NCBI GenBank assembly: GCA_001599815.1
Contig: BCIA01000002.1
Location: 1,991,831 to 2,055,830 of the forward strand
Direction: 5' to 3'
Origin: Furcasterigmium furcatum
Lineage: Eukaryota > Ascomycota > Sordariomycetes > Glomerellales > Plectosphaerellaceae
Length of the DNA: 64,000 bases
A model generated the notes under the pieces. It saw nothing but the letters and a program-made list of their open reading frames with translations. It ran no database searches and had not been told where the DNA came from. Position 1 is the stretch's first letter. The number at the start of each line of letters is the position of its first letter. A program made the translations under genes and the position numbers. This document shows positions 1 to 16,312 of the stretch, in pieces.

Positions 1-2126
1 TCGAAGGGCGGGTAAGGTAGGAATCGACCCAAGTTGTCACAGCACAGCATGTGACCTGAATCGAAGACTGCGAGTGTTCTTCGGCGGCTACCAACATCCA
101 ACCCCTGCCCAACAGATCAACGATCCATTATTGTGCTTTGTTTTCTCGACGTTTGCCGCTGGGCCCGACGAGGATCGCCGCTCCCACCGGGATGGAGAGC
201 GGGAAAGGCAGTGGGTTCACTGGGCTTGTCATCATCGTGATGGCCAAAGTCTGGTTCATCTGGGTGTTTGCGCCTTCGGCCGCGGGTCGGCCCTGGGGTT
301 GAGAACCAGGACGCGGCGCTCCGGCGGCGAACGCCGAGCTTCTTGGGGGAGGCCGAGATCTTGCCGAGGTGGTGCGGCCGGCTGGGTTTGATTTCTGAGG
401 ACGAGGATTCGAAGGAAGCATCTTGGGCTTGGAAGAGATGGATTGCTGGAGAACGGAAGCGCCAGGAGTGCTGAATCACACGCGAGTATGCCGTCTATGC
501 TCGAAGGTACAGGACTTGGTGGAAGTGGAGGCTGAAGATCCAGGTCTCATGGTTGTGGCTTCCAACTGATGGTTTTAATCGAGAATTCGATGCCATACAT
601 AGCTGTCGGGTTCATGCGACGATGCGCCGCTCGTTCGATATGCTGGGCGCTCGAGCATCAGCAGCGTTTCACGCCGTGACATTGGCGTCTGCGGACAGGG
701 AAGATGCGCCCATCATCAGGCGATGACTTATCCTGCTGGCCTCATGTCGAGGGCAGAGGAGCAGGCGGGAGACCGCACAAAGCACGAATAGTCATGGCGT
801 TCTCTGAAGCTCAGGGGAAGCCAGTCGTGTGTTTCTGCGAGTAGGAATTGTTGTGCGGCTGAGGGTGTAAGAGAGACCAGGACTGCAGCTGGGAGTGGAG
901 GTTTGGGTGTGTATCCCGAAGTCCCTGTTCCGTATTCCGGGCTGGGTGCTCCTTCCATCCCTTGAGATAGTACCCCTGGCTGTGGCTTCCGAACCGCTGC
1001 CCCGAGGATGGAAGGCATGACCAGATTTCTCTACCTGACTGTTCAGTGGAAGGAAGCAAGGAAACGCTCCTGCCCGCAAGGTATCTCAAGGACGGGGACC
1101 ACCTACTGTGGGACGCCAAGAACGTGCCCCAAATTGAGGCGCCTCGCACTCTCGACCACTGAGCAAATGCGACATGGCTGGATGCGATGCCCAGAGCGAG
1201 GCTTCACTCTCACCTTCACGCCACAGAATCACCTCGAATTCGTGAGCCAAAGAGTGGCTTTCGGCGCCCTCTCTCCACCTAGGCGACAAGATCAGAAAAG
1301 GCGCGGCCACGACTCGTCCAAATCGTGTCGGCAAGCATGCCGAGGCCCCGTCACTCCAGCAGCACCGTCTCGACTGGCTCTCTGCCACTGATTGACCAAG
1401 ATGGCGCAAATGGATCAGCCTAGATGAGGGGCGTTTGGGGGGTACTTTAGCAAACCCTTCAGCCGTTGCCGCCGCCAGTGCCCAATCCAAACGGCCACGA
1501 CGCGACCACAGTCCCCGTTCCTCTTCATCTGGCCTCAACTTCGCCGGTTGCAAAACTCCCCATTGTCAAATGCCAACTTGGCCAACTCGGTCCGGACCTC
1601 GCTCTTCGCTTCTTCTCGGTCAGCGCCATCCTGCCCAAACAGGCAAAAGCATCAGCATCAGGGCTTCGCCTGTCTCATGATATCGACTTCTCCCGAGGCA
1701 CCCTCCACCCCTTCCGAACCAAAGTCGTTCACGCCGAGCACCGCCCTCCAATCAGTGCGAAGCCCATGACCATTTCTGCGGTCACAAGCACGCTGACCCG
1801 CGGCGCAATCCTCCACAACACTCCAGCCTCCTGTGGCAACGAGGTCTCTCCCGACACTTTAAATCGACCCCTGAGCTCCGTTGTCCGTGACCTCCGGCGC
1901 ATTATCAGCCCTACTCCGGGGAACCACCTCTCGGAAATACCCCTCCAAATTTCCGCCGCTGAACAGGGGCCTGATTACTAGATCTAAAAACACTCTCACC
2001 AACCACTGTCTGGAGCCCCGCCATCGGCAGTTCGTCAAGACGCGCCAGCACGCGCTGCACCCACCTCTGTCTCAAACGCCCGCAACACCAAGCTTGGACG
2101 TCCCAGCTACCCGGGTCGGAGTCACG
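1..2126. other. Left-edge region without a supported gene
   Basis: Several open frames of 60-170 codons occur on both strands, but none has fungal-type splice structure, a recognisable domain or natural composition; their translations are rich in Arg, Ser and Pro and look like chance frames in GC-rich DNA. The last few hundred bases are the probable promoter and 5' leader of the armadillo-repeat gene that starts at 2127. Confidence 0.5.
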
Positions 2127-4618
2127 ATGCTCTCTTTAGAGGAGGTCGACGCCATCCTGCAGGGCAGCGGAAGCCCTGGCCATGCGCTGCAATCTCAGCA
2201 GTGGCCCGGGGACGAAGTCACAGACCGATCGCACCGGGCTCAAGTCCTCCAAGATGTCTCCGATACCTTACAGAACTTGGTTTATTCGGGGTCGCAAGAA
2301 GCCGAGCTTGTATCACAGAAGTTGGGCGATGCCAGCCGCAACCGTATGTTCTCTGCCCGGACGTGCCTGCGCAATCGACCGGGCAATTCGCTGACGAATC
2401 ACTCCCAGCTTCATGGAGACTGCCTCTCGGTGACTCGGGGATTCTCGATTTTGCTCTAGGTATCCTGGCCATGGACAACATCAGCCAGCCGCTGAAGACG
2501 CATTCTTTGCGTCTCATCGGGAACTGCTGTGCCGACACAAGTGAGTGGCCCCGACCGTCGTCGTGTAAGCCTCGCGTGCGTGCTCACATTTTGCCAGATG
2601 AGAACCGAGACCGAGTAATTGGGTCAAACGGCATGACTACCCTTATCAGCCAGCTAGCGGATGACAGCGTGCTGCCTTTCGTCGTATCTGTTCTCTATAA
2701 TGTCATGGTTGACCATGAAGCTGCACAAGCCGCAGCTTCCAATGCAGGCTTGAGTCTGCAGCTCGTTGAGCTCATTTCAGGGCCTCGGATGGGGCAGTGC
2801 CTGAATATCCTCGGCATGATCGGTATGATACTCGAGATTCTAGTGGCTCAAGGTATGTCTACATTCGTCTGTTTTCTTCTTTCAGGATGATCCAGATATT
2901 GATACTCGGCAGAAAATGAAGCGGCCGCTGCTCACGCCAATACGCCTTGCATGTTGCTAAATCTCACGCTGAACCCGGCACTTGCAGGTGAGCCTGCCGA
3001 AACGCTGACATTGACGTCGGTTGCTTTAGCATACCTCGCCTTCCAAAATCTCCAGGCCGAGTTCGTCAGCGCTGGGAACATGCCAGTCTTGCTCGCCGCT
3101 TTTTACAACCTCACGACTCTGGTCGAGCCAGCAACCTTCGCAGACGAAGATCTGTCGGCTCAGGCCAAGCAAGTGAGGAACACGTTTGTTCAGCTTCTCT
3201 CTGACATTTGCTACCTGCCGGCCTTCACGTACATCCACCCTCTGGGTAGCCCGGTGCTGGATACCCTCCAGTCGTGGCTGTTGCCGCTGGCAAACCCGCA
3301 CCTACAGGCTGCCGCGTGCTTATGCCTGGGCAACGTCGCCCGCTCTGACGAGGCCTCGGCTGCACTCGTGGGAACCTACAAGATTCATACTCATGTGATC
3401 GCCATCGTGGGAGCCCACCTCGAGGTTCAACAGGATGGTGCTCCTCCACAGCCGCCTCAGGATGCCCTCCTCTTGCATTCGGCCCTGTCCCTGCTGAAGA
3501 ATCTTGCCATCCCTCCGAACAACAAGCCTCTGCTATCCGCCTTACTGCAGCCGGCCATGCTCCCCAGGATCTGGGCCATGGATCCGAACTCCTCCATCCA
3601 GACACCTCATCTCCATTTTGTCTCGGTGTCCCTGGCGCGGCTGGTGCTCACCTCAACTCCCCAAAATGTCCGGCTTCTCTGCAGCCCCCTGTCCCCAGAC
3701 CCTCTTTCCCCTCTTCACGAAACCACCCATCTGCACCGAGTGCTGGAGCTCTTCCTGCGCGCCGACCCAGAGTCGGCGGCTCATACAAAGACAGAAGCGG
3801 CACGAGCGGCACTTGCGGTCGTGCGGGTCCTGCATACCACCACAGTCACCCCCGTGCTTCCGGACTGGGATCCAAACAGCTCCGATGGTTACGTCTTCCG
3901 CCCGAACAAGCCTCTACTGCCCCCGACTTCCTCCCCAGGCCGTAGCCGGTCACCTGACGTCGGGCCTGTCTCGGGGTCTGCCCGGCTCGAAAAGTTCTAT
4001 CGCCAGCACGGGGCCCTGCCCAGGGCTCTCGCGTACCTCGTAACGCAGACCAAGTTTCCCGTCCTGAGAAGCGAGGCTTGGTTCGTCTTTGCTCTCATGT
4101 CTCGGACGCGTGAAGGTGGCAGCCTCGTCGTGCGCATTCTACAGGTGCCAGGGACCTGGGACGCTCTGGTGACGAGCGTCACGGGACGGGTCGACGCTGA
4201 GTCTGAGAGGAACAAAGCCTCTGCCGATGCGGCAGGGGCGAGCGGATCAGCGGCGGGACAAGCAATGGAGGGTATGACGAGTCCGGGCGACTCGACTATG
4301 GGAAGCATTGCTGCTCAAGATGCGTCAGCAGCTGCTGGGCCCGGTGGCGATGCCGGCGCAATGAGCGTTGTGGACGGCCTGGGCCTCGAGCCGCAGCAGG
4401 CAGACCCTCACGCGGCTGCAAGCATGTCGCGGGTGGACCGTGAGAATGGCCTGGTGCTCGTGTCGGATCTTGTGAGGCACTGCGGAGGAGAGTTACCAGC
4501 ATCGAGGAGGTCGGCACTGGAGGCCATGATCAAGGAAGGCGGAGAACTGGTTCTCGAGGACAGGAACTCGGACTCCTCGGAAGGTAGCGGTAAAGGCAAG
4601 GGGACATATGGGCGGTGA
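2127..4618 (+). CDS. SmGDS-like armadillo-repeat protein
   Basis: Probable armadillo-repeat protein related to SmGDS/RAP1GDS1, a family that binds prenylated small GTPases and assists nucleotide exchange or folding in the cytosol. Proposed exons are 2127-2343, 2409-2540, 2598-2852, 2913-2987 and 3030-4618, about 755 residues. The fourth intron (2988-3029) is only 42 bases, a multiple of three and free of stops, so read-through would give 769 residues. Helical Leu/Ala-rich segments recur through the middle, with ARM-like stretches such as LLNLTLNP and ACLCLGNVARSDEA. The last ~120 residues are Gly/Ser/Asp-rich and probably disordered. The ATG at 2127 was chosen because it opens a frame that splices into all later exons. 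Its neighbour eL13 is convergent. Fungal members are poorly characterised, so the GTPase role is inferred from the family. Confidence 0.75.
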
Positions 4619-5254
4619 GCATAGGCGGGGAACGGCGGCGCACCTGGGATCGGAAAAGGCAAGAGCCTGCGCTTCGTCTCTTGAGTTGGCGTAGGTAGCC
4701 GAACATCTGGGCCGCAGGCCCGGACACTCGCAAGTCTACGGTGTGTGCAGCAGGACATATCACTTATTCTCAAGGAGTGACCATCAGTCGTATCAGTTCA
4801 TGCCTTTTCCCATTTGCAGTCGTCTGAATACATGCGCCAGCCGTGAAAAGCAGAGCGCAGCTGCGGGCGAAAATTTGTCTTCTCCCCCCTCGAGTTCCTT
4901 TCCTCATCTTCCGTTCCGCCCCTATTCTAATCCTCCGCTGGTGTATCATTCAACCCCAATCCGAGAGCCTCCCGTCCCCCGGCATCAAGAGACAAAAAAA
5001 AGGACGGGGGTTAGGAAGAGGGAAGAGTGAGGGACGAGGAACCGGGGCACACGCTCTCCCCACCGATTTCTGCCTTGGCCGTGGAAGTTCCCCTGGTACT
5101 AGTGCGGCGGAGAGAAGAGCATGCAGCGTCGCGCGTAAAATGGAACCGATACCATGCCAAAATCCAGCCCAGCCATGCCACAAGGAAAACTCCCAGCCTT
5201 TTTGGTCTGCTCCCGCCGTCTCCTGCCTGCGAACCGCAACGCCTAGGAAGCAAT
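4619..5254. other. Convergent 3' intergenic region
   Basis: Between the stop codons of the armadillo-repeat gene (+) and eL13 (-). It should hold both 3' UTRs and polyadenylation sites. No further gene is supported. Confidence 0.5.
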
Positions 5255-6224
5255 TTACTTCTTGGCGGCGGCCTCGGCCTCGGCCTTGTCCCGGGCGCGC
5301 TTCTCGCGCTTGCCCTGGTGGCGGTGGTCGGCGCGGGCGAGACGCAGGGTGCGGTAGGCGCCGTCCTCGTGGGGGGCGGGGAGGTCGGACTTGGAGATCT
5401 CGGTGAAGCCGGCGGCGAGGGGCTCGATGGGGAGGGTGGCGTTGACCTTGGAGACGGTCTCGGTCTTGGTGAGGTCGGCGGGGGAGTCGCCCTTCTTGGG
5501 CTTGCCGGCCTTGCGGGGGAAGAGGATCAGGCGCTCCTGGTAGGCCTTGAGGCGGGCGACGTTGGCGGCGAGGCCCTCCTCGGAGAGGTTCTGGCGGCGG
5601 CCATCGACGGAGATGCCGATAGTCTGGGCGAGCTGGCGGGGGATGCCGGCGGCCTGCGAGATGTCAGTATACTGCGAGGTTGTGATGTCCGAGATTCGAG
5701 ATGCGGTGGTGTCCTGGACCCCTGTCCTCCATCTCGAATCCGCGGGTCGTGCGTGTGTCGTCGTACCTTGAGCTCAGCCAGGGAGAAACCACGGCCGGCG
5801 CGAGCCCTCCTGTTGTACTTGATGGTAGGGCAGCGGACGACGGGGCGGAGCCTGTCGACGGGACGGGGGGCAACGGCGGCAGCCTTGGCCTGGCGGGCGT
5901 TCCTGCGGGACACCTTCTTGCCAGCCTATTCAAAAATCCATATCAGAATCACTGTCCATATCGAATTGTTCGCGAATGCTCGTCTGCTGGGTATCTCCAT
6001 ACCTGGTCGAAGTGCGTGCGCACCCGGCGCTGCCAATCCTTGCGGAAATCTGCATGTCAGGGTCAGTCGTCGGTCCATCTCGTCGTCGATACTGTTGTCT
6101 CGGTCGGGGGATTCGAGGGTCCTGCGCTTACGGTTGCTGACAATGGTCTGGTTGCCCTGAATAGCTGCGATGATATGTTAGCTCTCGTTCATTAGCAGCG
6201 TTCTTCGAGGAGATACACACCCAT
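5255..6224 (-). CDS. rpl13: 60S ribosomal protein eL13
   Basis: Cytosolic large-subunit ribosomal protein eL13. Read on the minus strand the exons are 6221-6224, 6132-6164, 6003-6049, 5767-5925 and 5255-5653, giving 213 residues, the usual size. The product begins [19 protein letters not shown] and continues with [16 protein letters not shown], then [16 protein letters not shown], and ends in a basic Ala/Lys/Glu tail, all typical of eL13. The first coding exon is only ATGG, so the start depends on a 56-base intron directly behind the initiation codon. The 113-base fourth intron (5654-5766) carries a perfect 11-base inverted repeat (see findings). High, constitutive expression is expected for the family. 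The gene structure closes exactly in frame, so the call is secure. Confidence 0.95.
5654..5766 (-). other. eL13 intron with strong hairpin
   Basis: Last intron of eL13. GATTCGAGATG at 5693-5703 is perfectly complementary to CATCTCGAATC at 5730-5740, leaving a 26-base loop that itself contains self-complementary GTCC/GGAC runs. In the transcript this would fold into a stable stem between the donor and the branch region. Hosting a small RNA or regulating splicing are both possible. I do not see a convincing pair of C/D-box motifs. Confidence 0.6.
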
Positions 6225-7385
6225 CTTTACTGATTGCGACGGAGGCGGCTTGTCGGGGTATCGTGATGGACGTGGAAAGTTTTCGGATCGGGCGAAATCT
6301 TTTAGAGTGTGTGCGTACCTACCAGAAAAGCGGGTGGGGCCACCGCAAAATTGATTCGTGGGCCAGGGCGAAGCGAGGGGATGCCTCGTGCGAGGTCAGG
6401 TGACCTTGCGGGCGGTGTTCGCTGGCAGATGCTGGCCAACGGGAATTCGGGAAGGCGCCCCACTCCAAATCAGCCAGGTGACCCACCGCCCTATAAATTT
6501 GGGCGCACCTCGCAGCCTTTGTTGGTTTTCTCTCTTTTTCTTCTTCATACTTACCTTGTTCAATTCCGGGGCGCTCAAGAATGCTTCGGAGTAGAGAGGA
6601 AGGCCTGCATTGCACATCGCGGAGTCGGCCTCTCTCGATTGTCCTTCGGGGCCATCGTGGGCGAAATTTTTGATTCCTACCTTCGGGTGCTGTTTTCATT
6701 GTGCTCGGTGCTTGACATCGTCGCGAAGAAGACTGGCGGGAGTTGTGGGAGAGGAAGCGTCTCGAACTCGTGAGCCCAAATTGAAGTGCTGTCCTGCTGC
6801 TAGAATCTGCTTGAGAATCGTGTGAACCAAATAGAAATCCCAGAGTACTTTCGTGAGGTTCGTGATGCTTCCAACACTGTGGTCAGGCCCAATTCCAAAG
6901 AGCTGTTGTCTGTCTCCTTGTTGGGTGCCTGGTGAGCCGTTGTACCACTTGGAGCTTCAATTGCGTAACAGATGCAGATGCTCCAGCTCCTCAGCCTCTT
7001 CTTGATCGCCATGCCAGGACCGTGAATGATATATTCCCTCGTGAACCGATGCCGTCCTGTCTGTCCCAGTCTTCTGGCCCTGGTGCTGTCCTGAACCTCC
7101 ACCGAAGCTTGTTTCACTGCCAGCTGTCTCCATCTGCAATTCAATTCCCCGGCAGCCCCCGAGCCAATCCGGCGCCACCCAATGAATCCCCCCAGCTAGC
7201 TCCAGCCCATCCAAAAAATCTCATGATCGCACGATCGCGACCTCGACCAAGTCCGAAGCCCCCGGGACCGAGCCGACACAGAGACAGACAGTGCCAGCAA
7301 CATATCTAAGTCTCCGGTTTCCCAGGCCACCTCCATCCCCCATCCGCGTCCTCTTCAGACCCTGCCCACCCCCCTGACGCCGACA
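6225..7385. promoter_or_regulatory. Divergent promoter region, eL13 / COX14-like gene
   Basis: Shared upstream region of two divergent genes. At 6487-6505 a TATAAATTT core is flanked by the inverted arms CGCCC and GGGCG, about 265 bases upstream of the eL13 start. Pyrimidine-rich tracts follow at 6520-6560. No coding gene is supported here despite several open frames. Confidence 0.4.
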
Positions 7386-8354
7386 ATGGCCACCCGCGTC
7401 TCCCCGAGGAGCGCATCAGACGCAACGCGCTTCACCTCGACCACACCCCACGCCTCGTCAAAGTTCGCCGCAAGCACAGCGTCCGGCGCCGGCACGAGCA
7501 GCTCTGCCGCCGGCGGCAATGGCTCCAGGCTGCCCGGCCGCTCGCCCCTGAAGGGAGGCGAGTCCCCCGAGGACCGGGTCCGGAGACTGCGAGCAGCCCA
7601 CGAGGCGGCGAGGTCAGCGCAGGTGTCGAACGTCGACAAGGCCCTCGGCGGCGGCAGGCGGCTGTTTGACCTCGCCCACCGCGTCACCATCGCCGGCCTG
7701 CTGGGATTCACGGGTAAGTCGACCGCCAGCAGCAACAGCACGCAACCCTCCTCGACCCCCATACATCATCCCACTTCGACATAACAAAGTGCACCCAGCT
7801 AACCCCACCTCTCAGCCCTTGCCGGCCTCGTCTCCGTCTACTCCGTCTACGACATGGTCACCTACAACAGCAAGCGCCGCGACGACTTCAAAGAAGCCCA
7901 GAAGCAAATCGAGACCGACTCCCTCGCCACCGCCCGCCTGGCGTTCATCAACGGCTCCGCGACCGAGGAGCAGATCCTCCTTGTCGAGGACGCGAACCGC
8001 GCCGCCGCCGCCGCGGGCGTCAAGCTCCCGCCCCTCCTTGCCCCGAGGGCCGCCGCCCCCGCGAGGGAAGCCTCAGCGCCCGCCCCCGCCGAACCGTCCC
8101 TCGACGCCGCGCAGCGCGAGGCCCTCCTGCAACAGGCCGAGGCCAGCCAGGGCCGGAGCGGCAGCAGCAGCGGGTGGTGGCCTTTCTCCTCGTCCTCCTC
8201 GTCATCCGCGCCGGCAGCCGTGCCGGCGACAGAATCCCTCCGCGAATCAGCCCACGCCGCGTTCGAGAAGGAGAGGGCGAACCAGAGGCAGGGCGGCCCC
8301 CTGGACCAGGTCGGCCTCAAGCCCGAGGAGAAGAAGAAGGGCTGGCTGTGGTGA
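7386..8354 (+). CDS. COX14-like mitochondrial assembly protein
   Basis: Probable inner-membrane protein of the fungal 'cytochrome oxidase c assembly' (COX14-like) family, implicated in respiratory complex IV biogenesis. Exons 7386-7713 and 7816-8354 give 288 residues. The N-terminal ~75 residues are Ser/Ala/Arg-rich and low in acid, consistent with a mitochondrial presequence. A short segment RRLFDLAHRVTIAGLLGFT runs into ALAGLVSVYSVYDMV across the intron and forms one hydrophobic span, followed by basic residues (YNSKRRDD); this is the family hallmark. The C-terminal half is Ala/Pro/Ser-rich, with WW aromatic pairs and a basic KKKGWLW end. The family call rests on the central segment only; the long tail is poorly conserved and its role is unknown. 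Confidence 0.7.
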
Positions 8355-9097
8355 CGGAAAGAAACAGAAAGAACGCAAATATCGGGGTGACATATAAAAT
8401 GACGGGACGGCGGGCGGGGTGTCCGGCGGGCACAGCACTTGTATCATAATTGTAGACTGGGTGTACTCGAAACGTACCTAGGACTCTGCATTAGACGGCG
8501 TCATGGTGGACTTTTGCGTCCCAAAATAACATCTCTTTCACAAGTCTTGCGGTACCTTCGTCCGACGTTGAGGCAACAACGGTGGGTGGCTTGCAAGACA
8601 TGGACTGCGGCTACTATTGCGAGGAGCCTGGTTCACGAAGCAAAATGCATCTGGGGCAATGTGAACTGAACTGTCAAATAGTGATATAAAGCAATGTATC
8701 ATGCGCTTGGCTTTCCCATGGCGTTCCCATGGAGGATGAAAGCCGATGACCGTCTAGAGATGTGGTATAACCCCCCGTCCGCTGATCCGTAAACGCCAAG
8801 CAATATCAAAACCCCCCCAGTCCCCAAGTCCTGATCCCATGAAAGTACACAGCCAAGTCGTCCATTTTCATGACTGGCTCAATAGGAAAAATTATGCCGT
8901 AGCGGCTATGGGTAGTAAATGCTGGCGGGCAACGCCGAATGGGCGTCCCGCATTATCGTATCACCTTCCGCGTCCTCTGTCGCCCGGAACGCGCGGTATT
9001 GGAGGCGTCTCGCACGAGCAGGAGCCTGGTTTACCCCTTTCAATGCTTCCCACACTGGGAGCAGCTCGGTCCTGGCTGCCGCCTCGTCTTCTTGCTT
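8355..9097. other. Convergent 3' intergenic region
   Basis: Lies between two stop codons facing each other. It contains AT-richer stretches typical of fungal 3' UTRs and two nearby CCCATGG-type hexamers at about 8717 and 8728. No gene is supported. Confidence 0.4.
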
Positions 9098-10018
9098 CTA
9101 CGAGATGACGATGTGGTTGAAGTGGCCGGGGACCTTGGCACGGCACTTGTCACAGTCGGCCCGGTACCCTATGCTAAAGCTCTTCTTCATGCCAGGCTGG
9201 AGGGTCCAGTTGTTGAGCGTGTGGCGGGATCGAATGTGACCGGGGCTGCGTCCAGGGGAAGGCGTGGCGGGAGCCGATGTTGTCTGGGTAAGAGGTGGGA
9301 GAGCCTCATCCGGGTCGTAGGGCTCGTAGGTACCCGGTTGCCGCGGGTGCTTGTTGGGGAAAGCAAGGGGCAGCGCTGAGGCATCCATCTCCATCATGCC
9401 AGTGTCTTCGGCGCCGGGAGGCGTGGCCAGCTGATGCTGGTCTGAGCAACAGTTGGTGTCAAATTCGGCCACCATGCTGGGGCTGACCATGCCGCTCTGG
9501 TCGCCTTCCATGATCGGGGAGGGAATGCGGTGGGAGACGGCAGCGGGCCAGCACTCGGTAGTCTGCATCGTCCTAGGGACAGACGGGTCCTGGATGGCGC
9601 CGCTATGCACGTGTCCCATGTTGACAGTGCCGTTCATCTGGGCCGAGCCCGCGGCCGGCGCTGTGCCGTTCCAGCCGTTGTTGCTACGGACCTGGGCGGC
9701 AAAGCTGGGCTGGATCGGCGTGGGCATGCGGCCGGCAGCGTTGTTGTTGCCGGCTGCAACGCCGGAGTAGAGCATAGACTGATCTACGGCGGCGAAAGAC
9801 TGTCCGTCCTGCTGGGAATCCATGACCATGTCCATGTCGCATGCACCTCCGACGGCAGCCGTGTTGCCGGGAAGGCAGTAATGCAGCGACTGTTCATGGT
9901 GGTCAGATCCGGCGGGAATTTGGGACTGGAGGCTGGGCGTGATCCGGGTCTGGGAGTTGGGCGGGGGGGGGGCCGGCAAGGCAAGGCGCTTCTGTAGGGG
10001 GGGGGGGGGGGTACTGTC
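9098..10018 (-). CDS. Conserved hypothetical protein, 5' end uncertain
   Basis: Minus-strand frame ending at 9098 that encodes a protein I recognise only as a conserved, uncharacterised type of filamentous ascomycetes. Visible landmarks are AAGRMPTPIQPSFAAQVR near the N-terminus, SHRIPSPIMEGD in the middle, and a C-terminal block containing RSRHTLNNWTLQPGMKKSFS followed by IGYRADCDKCRAKVPGHFNH, with a CxxC that might bind metal. The rest is low-complexity and probably disordered. The start is unresolved. An ATG at 10016-10018 opens into a run of C residues, but is out of frame with the conserved part unless the homopolymer lengths (9962-9970 and 9998-10011) are wrong. Downstream in-frame Met codons lie near 9838. 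The assembly gap begins 33 bases further upstream. Confidence 0.6.
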   Translation of the reverse strand, partial: DSTPPPPLQKRLALPAPPPPNSQTRITPSLQSQIPAGSDHHEQSLHYCLPGNTAAVGGACDMDMVMDSQQDGQSFAAVDQSMLYSGVAAGNNNAAGRMPTPIQPSFAAQVRSNNGWNGTAPAAGSAQMNGTVNMGHVHSGAIQDPSVPRTMQTTECWPAAVSHRIPSPIMEGDQSGMVSPSMVAEFDTNCCSDQHQLATPPGAEDTGMMEMDASALPLAFPNKHPRQPGTYEPYDPDEALPPLTQTTSAPATPSPGRSPGHIRSRHTLNNWTLQPGMKKSFSIGYRADCDKCRAKVPGHFNHIVIS

Positions 10019-10050
10019 ATGGATCGTACGAGGCGCGAAAGGGGGGGGGG

Positions 10051-10280
10051 NNNNNNNNNNNNNNNNNNNNNNNNNNNNNNNNNNNNNNNNNNNNNNNNNN
10101 NNNNNNNNNNNNNNNNNNNNNNNNNNNNNNNNNNNNNNNNNNNNNNNNNNNNNNNNNNNNNNNNNNNNNNNNNNNNNNNNNNNNNNNNNNNNNNNNNNNN
10201 NNNNNNNNNNNNNNNNNNNNNNNNNNNNNNNNNNNNNNNNNNNNNNNNNNNNNNNNNNNNNNNNNNNNNNNNNNNNNNNN
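10051..10280. other. Assembly gap (N run) flanked by poly-G
   Basis: 230 undetermined bases. The left flank has G runs of 9 to about 15 bases at 9962-10050, so the gap probably marks a G-rich or C-rich tract that could not be sequenced or assembled. Reading frames near it should not be trusted. Confidence 0.95.
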
Positions 10281-15461
<5,181 letters not shown>

Positions 15462-16059
15462 CTAGCTTCGCCCTCTGCCCAGGAAGCTGTACCCGCTCCC
15501 GAACCTGCCCAGGCCGGCGCCCTCTCTCCTCTCCATGGCCTTCCTGAACGCCGCCCAGCCGAGCAGCCCCGAGGTGCCGAGGATGAATCCCCAGACGATG
15601 ATCTTGTCCTTGTTGCTGTCGCGCTGGAAGCACATTGTCTGCACGTCGGCCTCCTTGGCGTCCTTGCAGATGTCCAGGTTTTGCGCCAGGCAGAAGGCCT
15701 TTGTGCACTGCGAGCAGGACCCGTTGGCGGCGCGCGGGGCGACCTTGGAGTCCCTCTTCTCGTGGCGGACGCCGAATATCGGGACGGCTTCGAGGGGCGC
15801 GAAGAGGGAGCTGGCGGACCTCCGCAGCGAGGCGGGGTGGTCATCCGTGCTGTTGGCCTCGTCGAGGGGGACGATCGTGCTGTTCTTGAAGCAGCTGCAT
15901 TTGCAGAAGGACGGCGCAGCTGTCGATCGAGGGTTAGTCCGTTGGCGGTCGAGCTTGCGGCTCCCTTCTGAGGGTCTATACGGGGTTGTACTTACAGGCC
16001 GCCGATGCTAATGCCACCAGGGCAGTCAGCAGGAAGAGAAAGATGGATAACCTCTTCAT
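15462..16059 (-). CDS. Small secreted-pathway Cys-rich membrane protein
   Basis: Unrecognised 173-residue protein. Exons on the minus strand are 15996-16059 and 15462-15919. It starts with a clear signal peptide (MKRLSIFLFLLTALVALASA) and continues with a lumenal or extracellular domain. That domain has a Cys cluster (SFCKCSCFKNS), a KR dibasic site, and a second Cys set (CSQCTKAFC, then DICKDAKEADVQTMC). One membrane span follows (IIVWGFILGTSGLLGWAAF), then a short basic tail. The layout predicts a type I single-pass protein of the ER, Golgi, vacuole or plasma membrane. It is divergent from the mL50 gene, with only 253 bases between the two starts. I cannot assign a function; the even Cys content suggests disulphides. 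Confidence 0.75.
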
Positions 16060-16312
16060 GGTGGGCGCATTTGTCGAGCCGACTGACTGCTGGTTCAAGG
16101 ACGATGAATGGACCCTGAAGCTCGATGCATCAATCTGTCGTATCGCACCAGCCACATGTCCAAATGTGGCGCACTTTTGTGGCCGTGCACCTTCCAATTG
16201 GCCGATGGACCCAACACCAAAAAAGTTCATCTGGAGCTTCATCTTGACTCTCTCCTGATACCACCAGGTCACACGACAACAACAGGGACCCAGCCAACGC
16301 CAATTCCTCACA

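Noticed and set aside
1086..1981. Overlapping 155- and 171-codon frames near the left edge
   Set aside because: No splice structure, no recognisable domain and unnatural composition.
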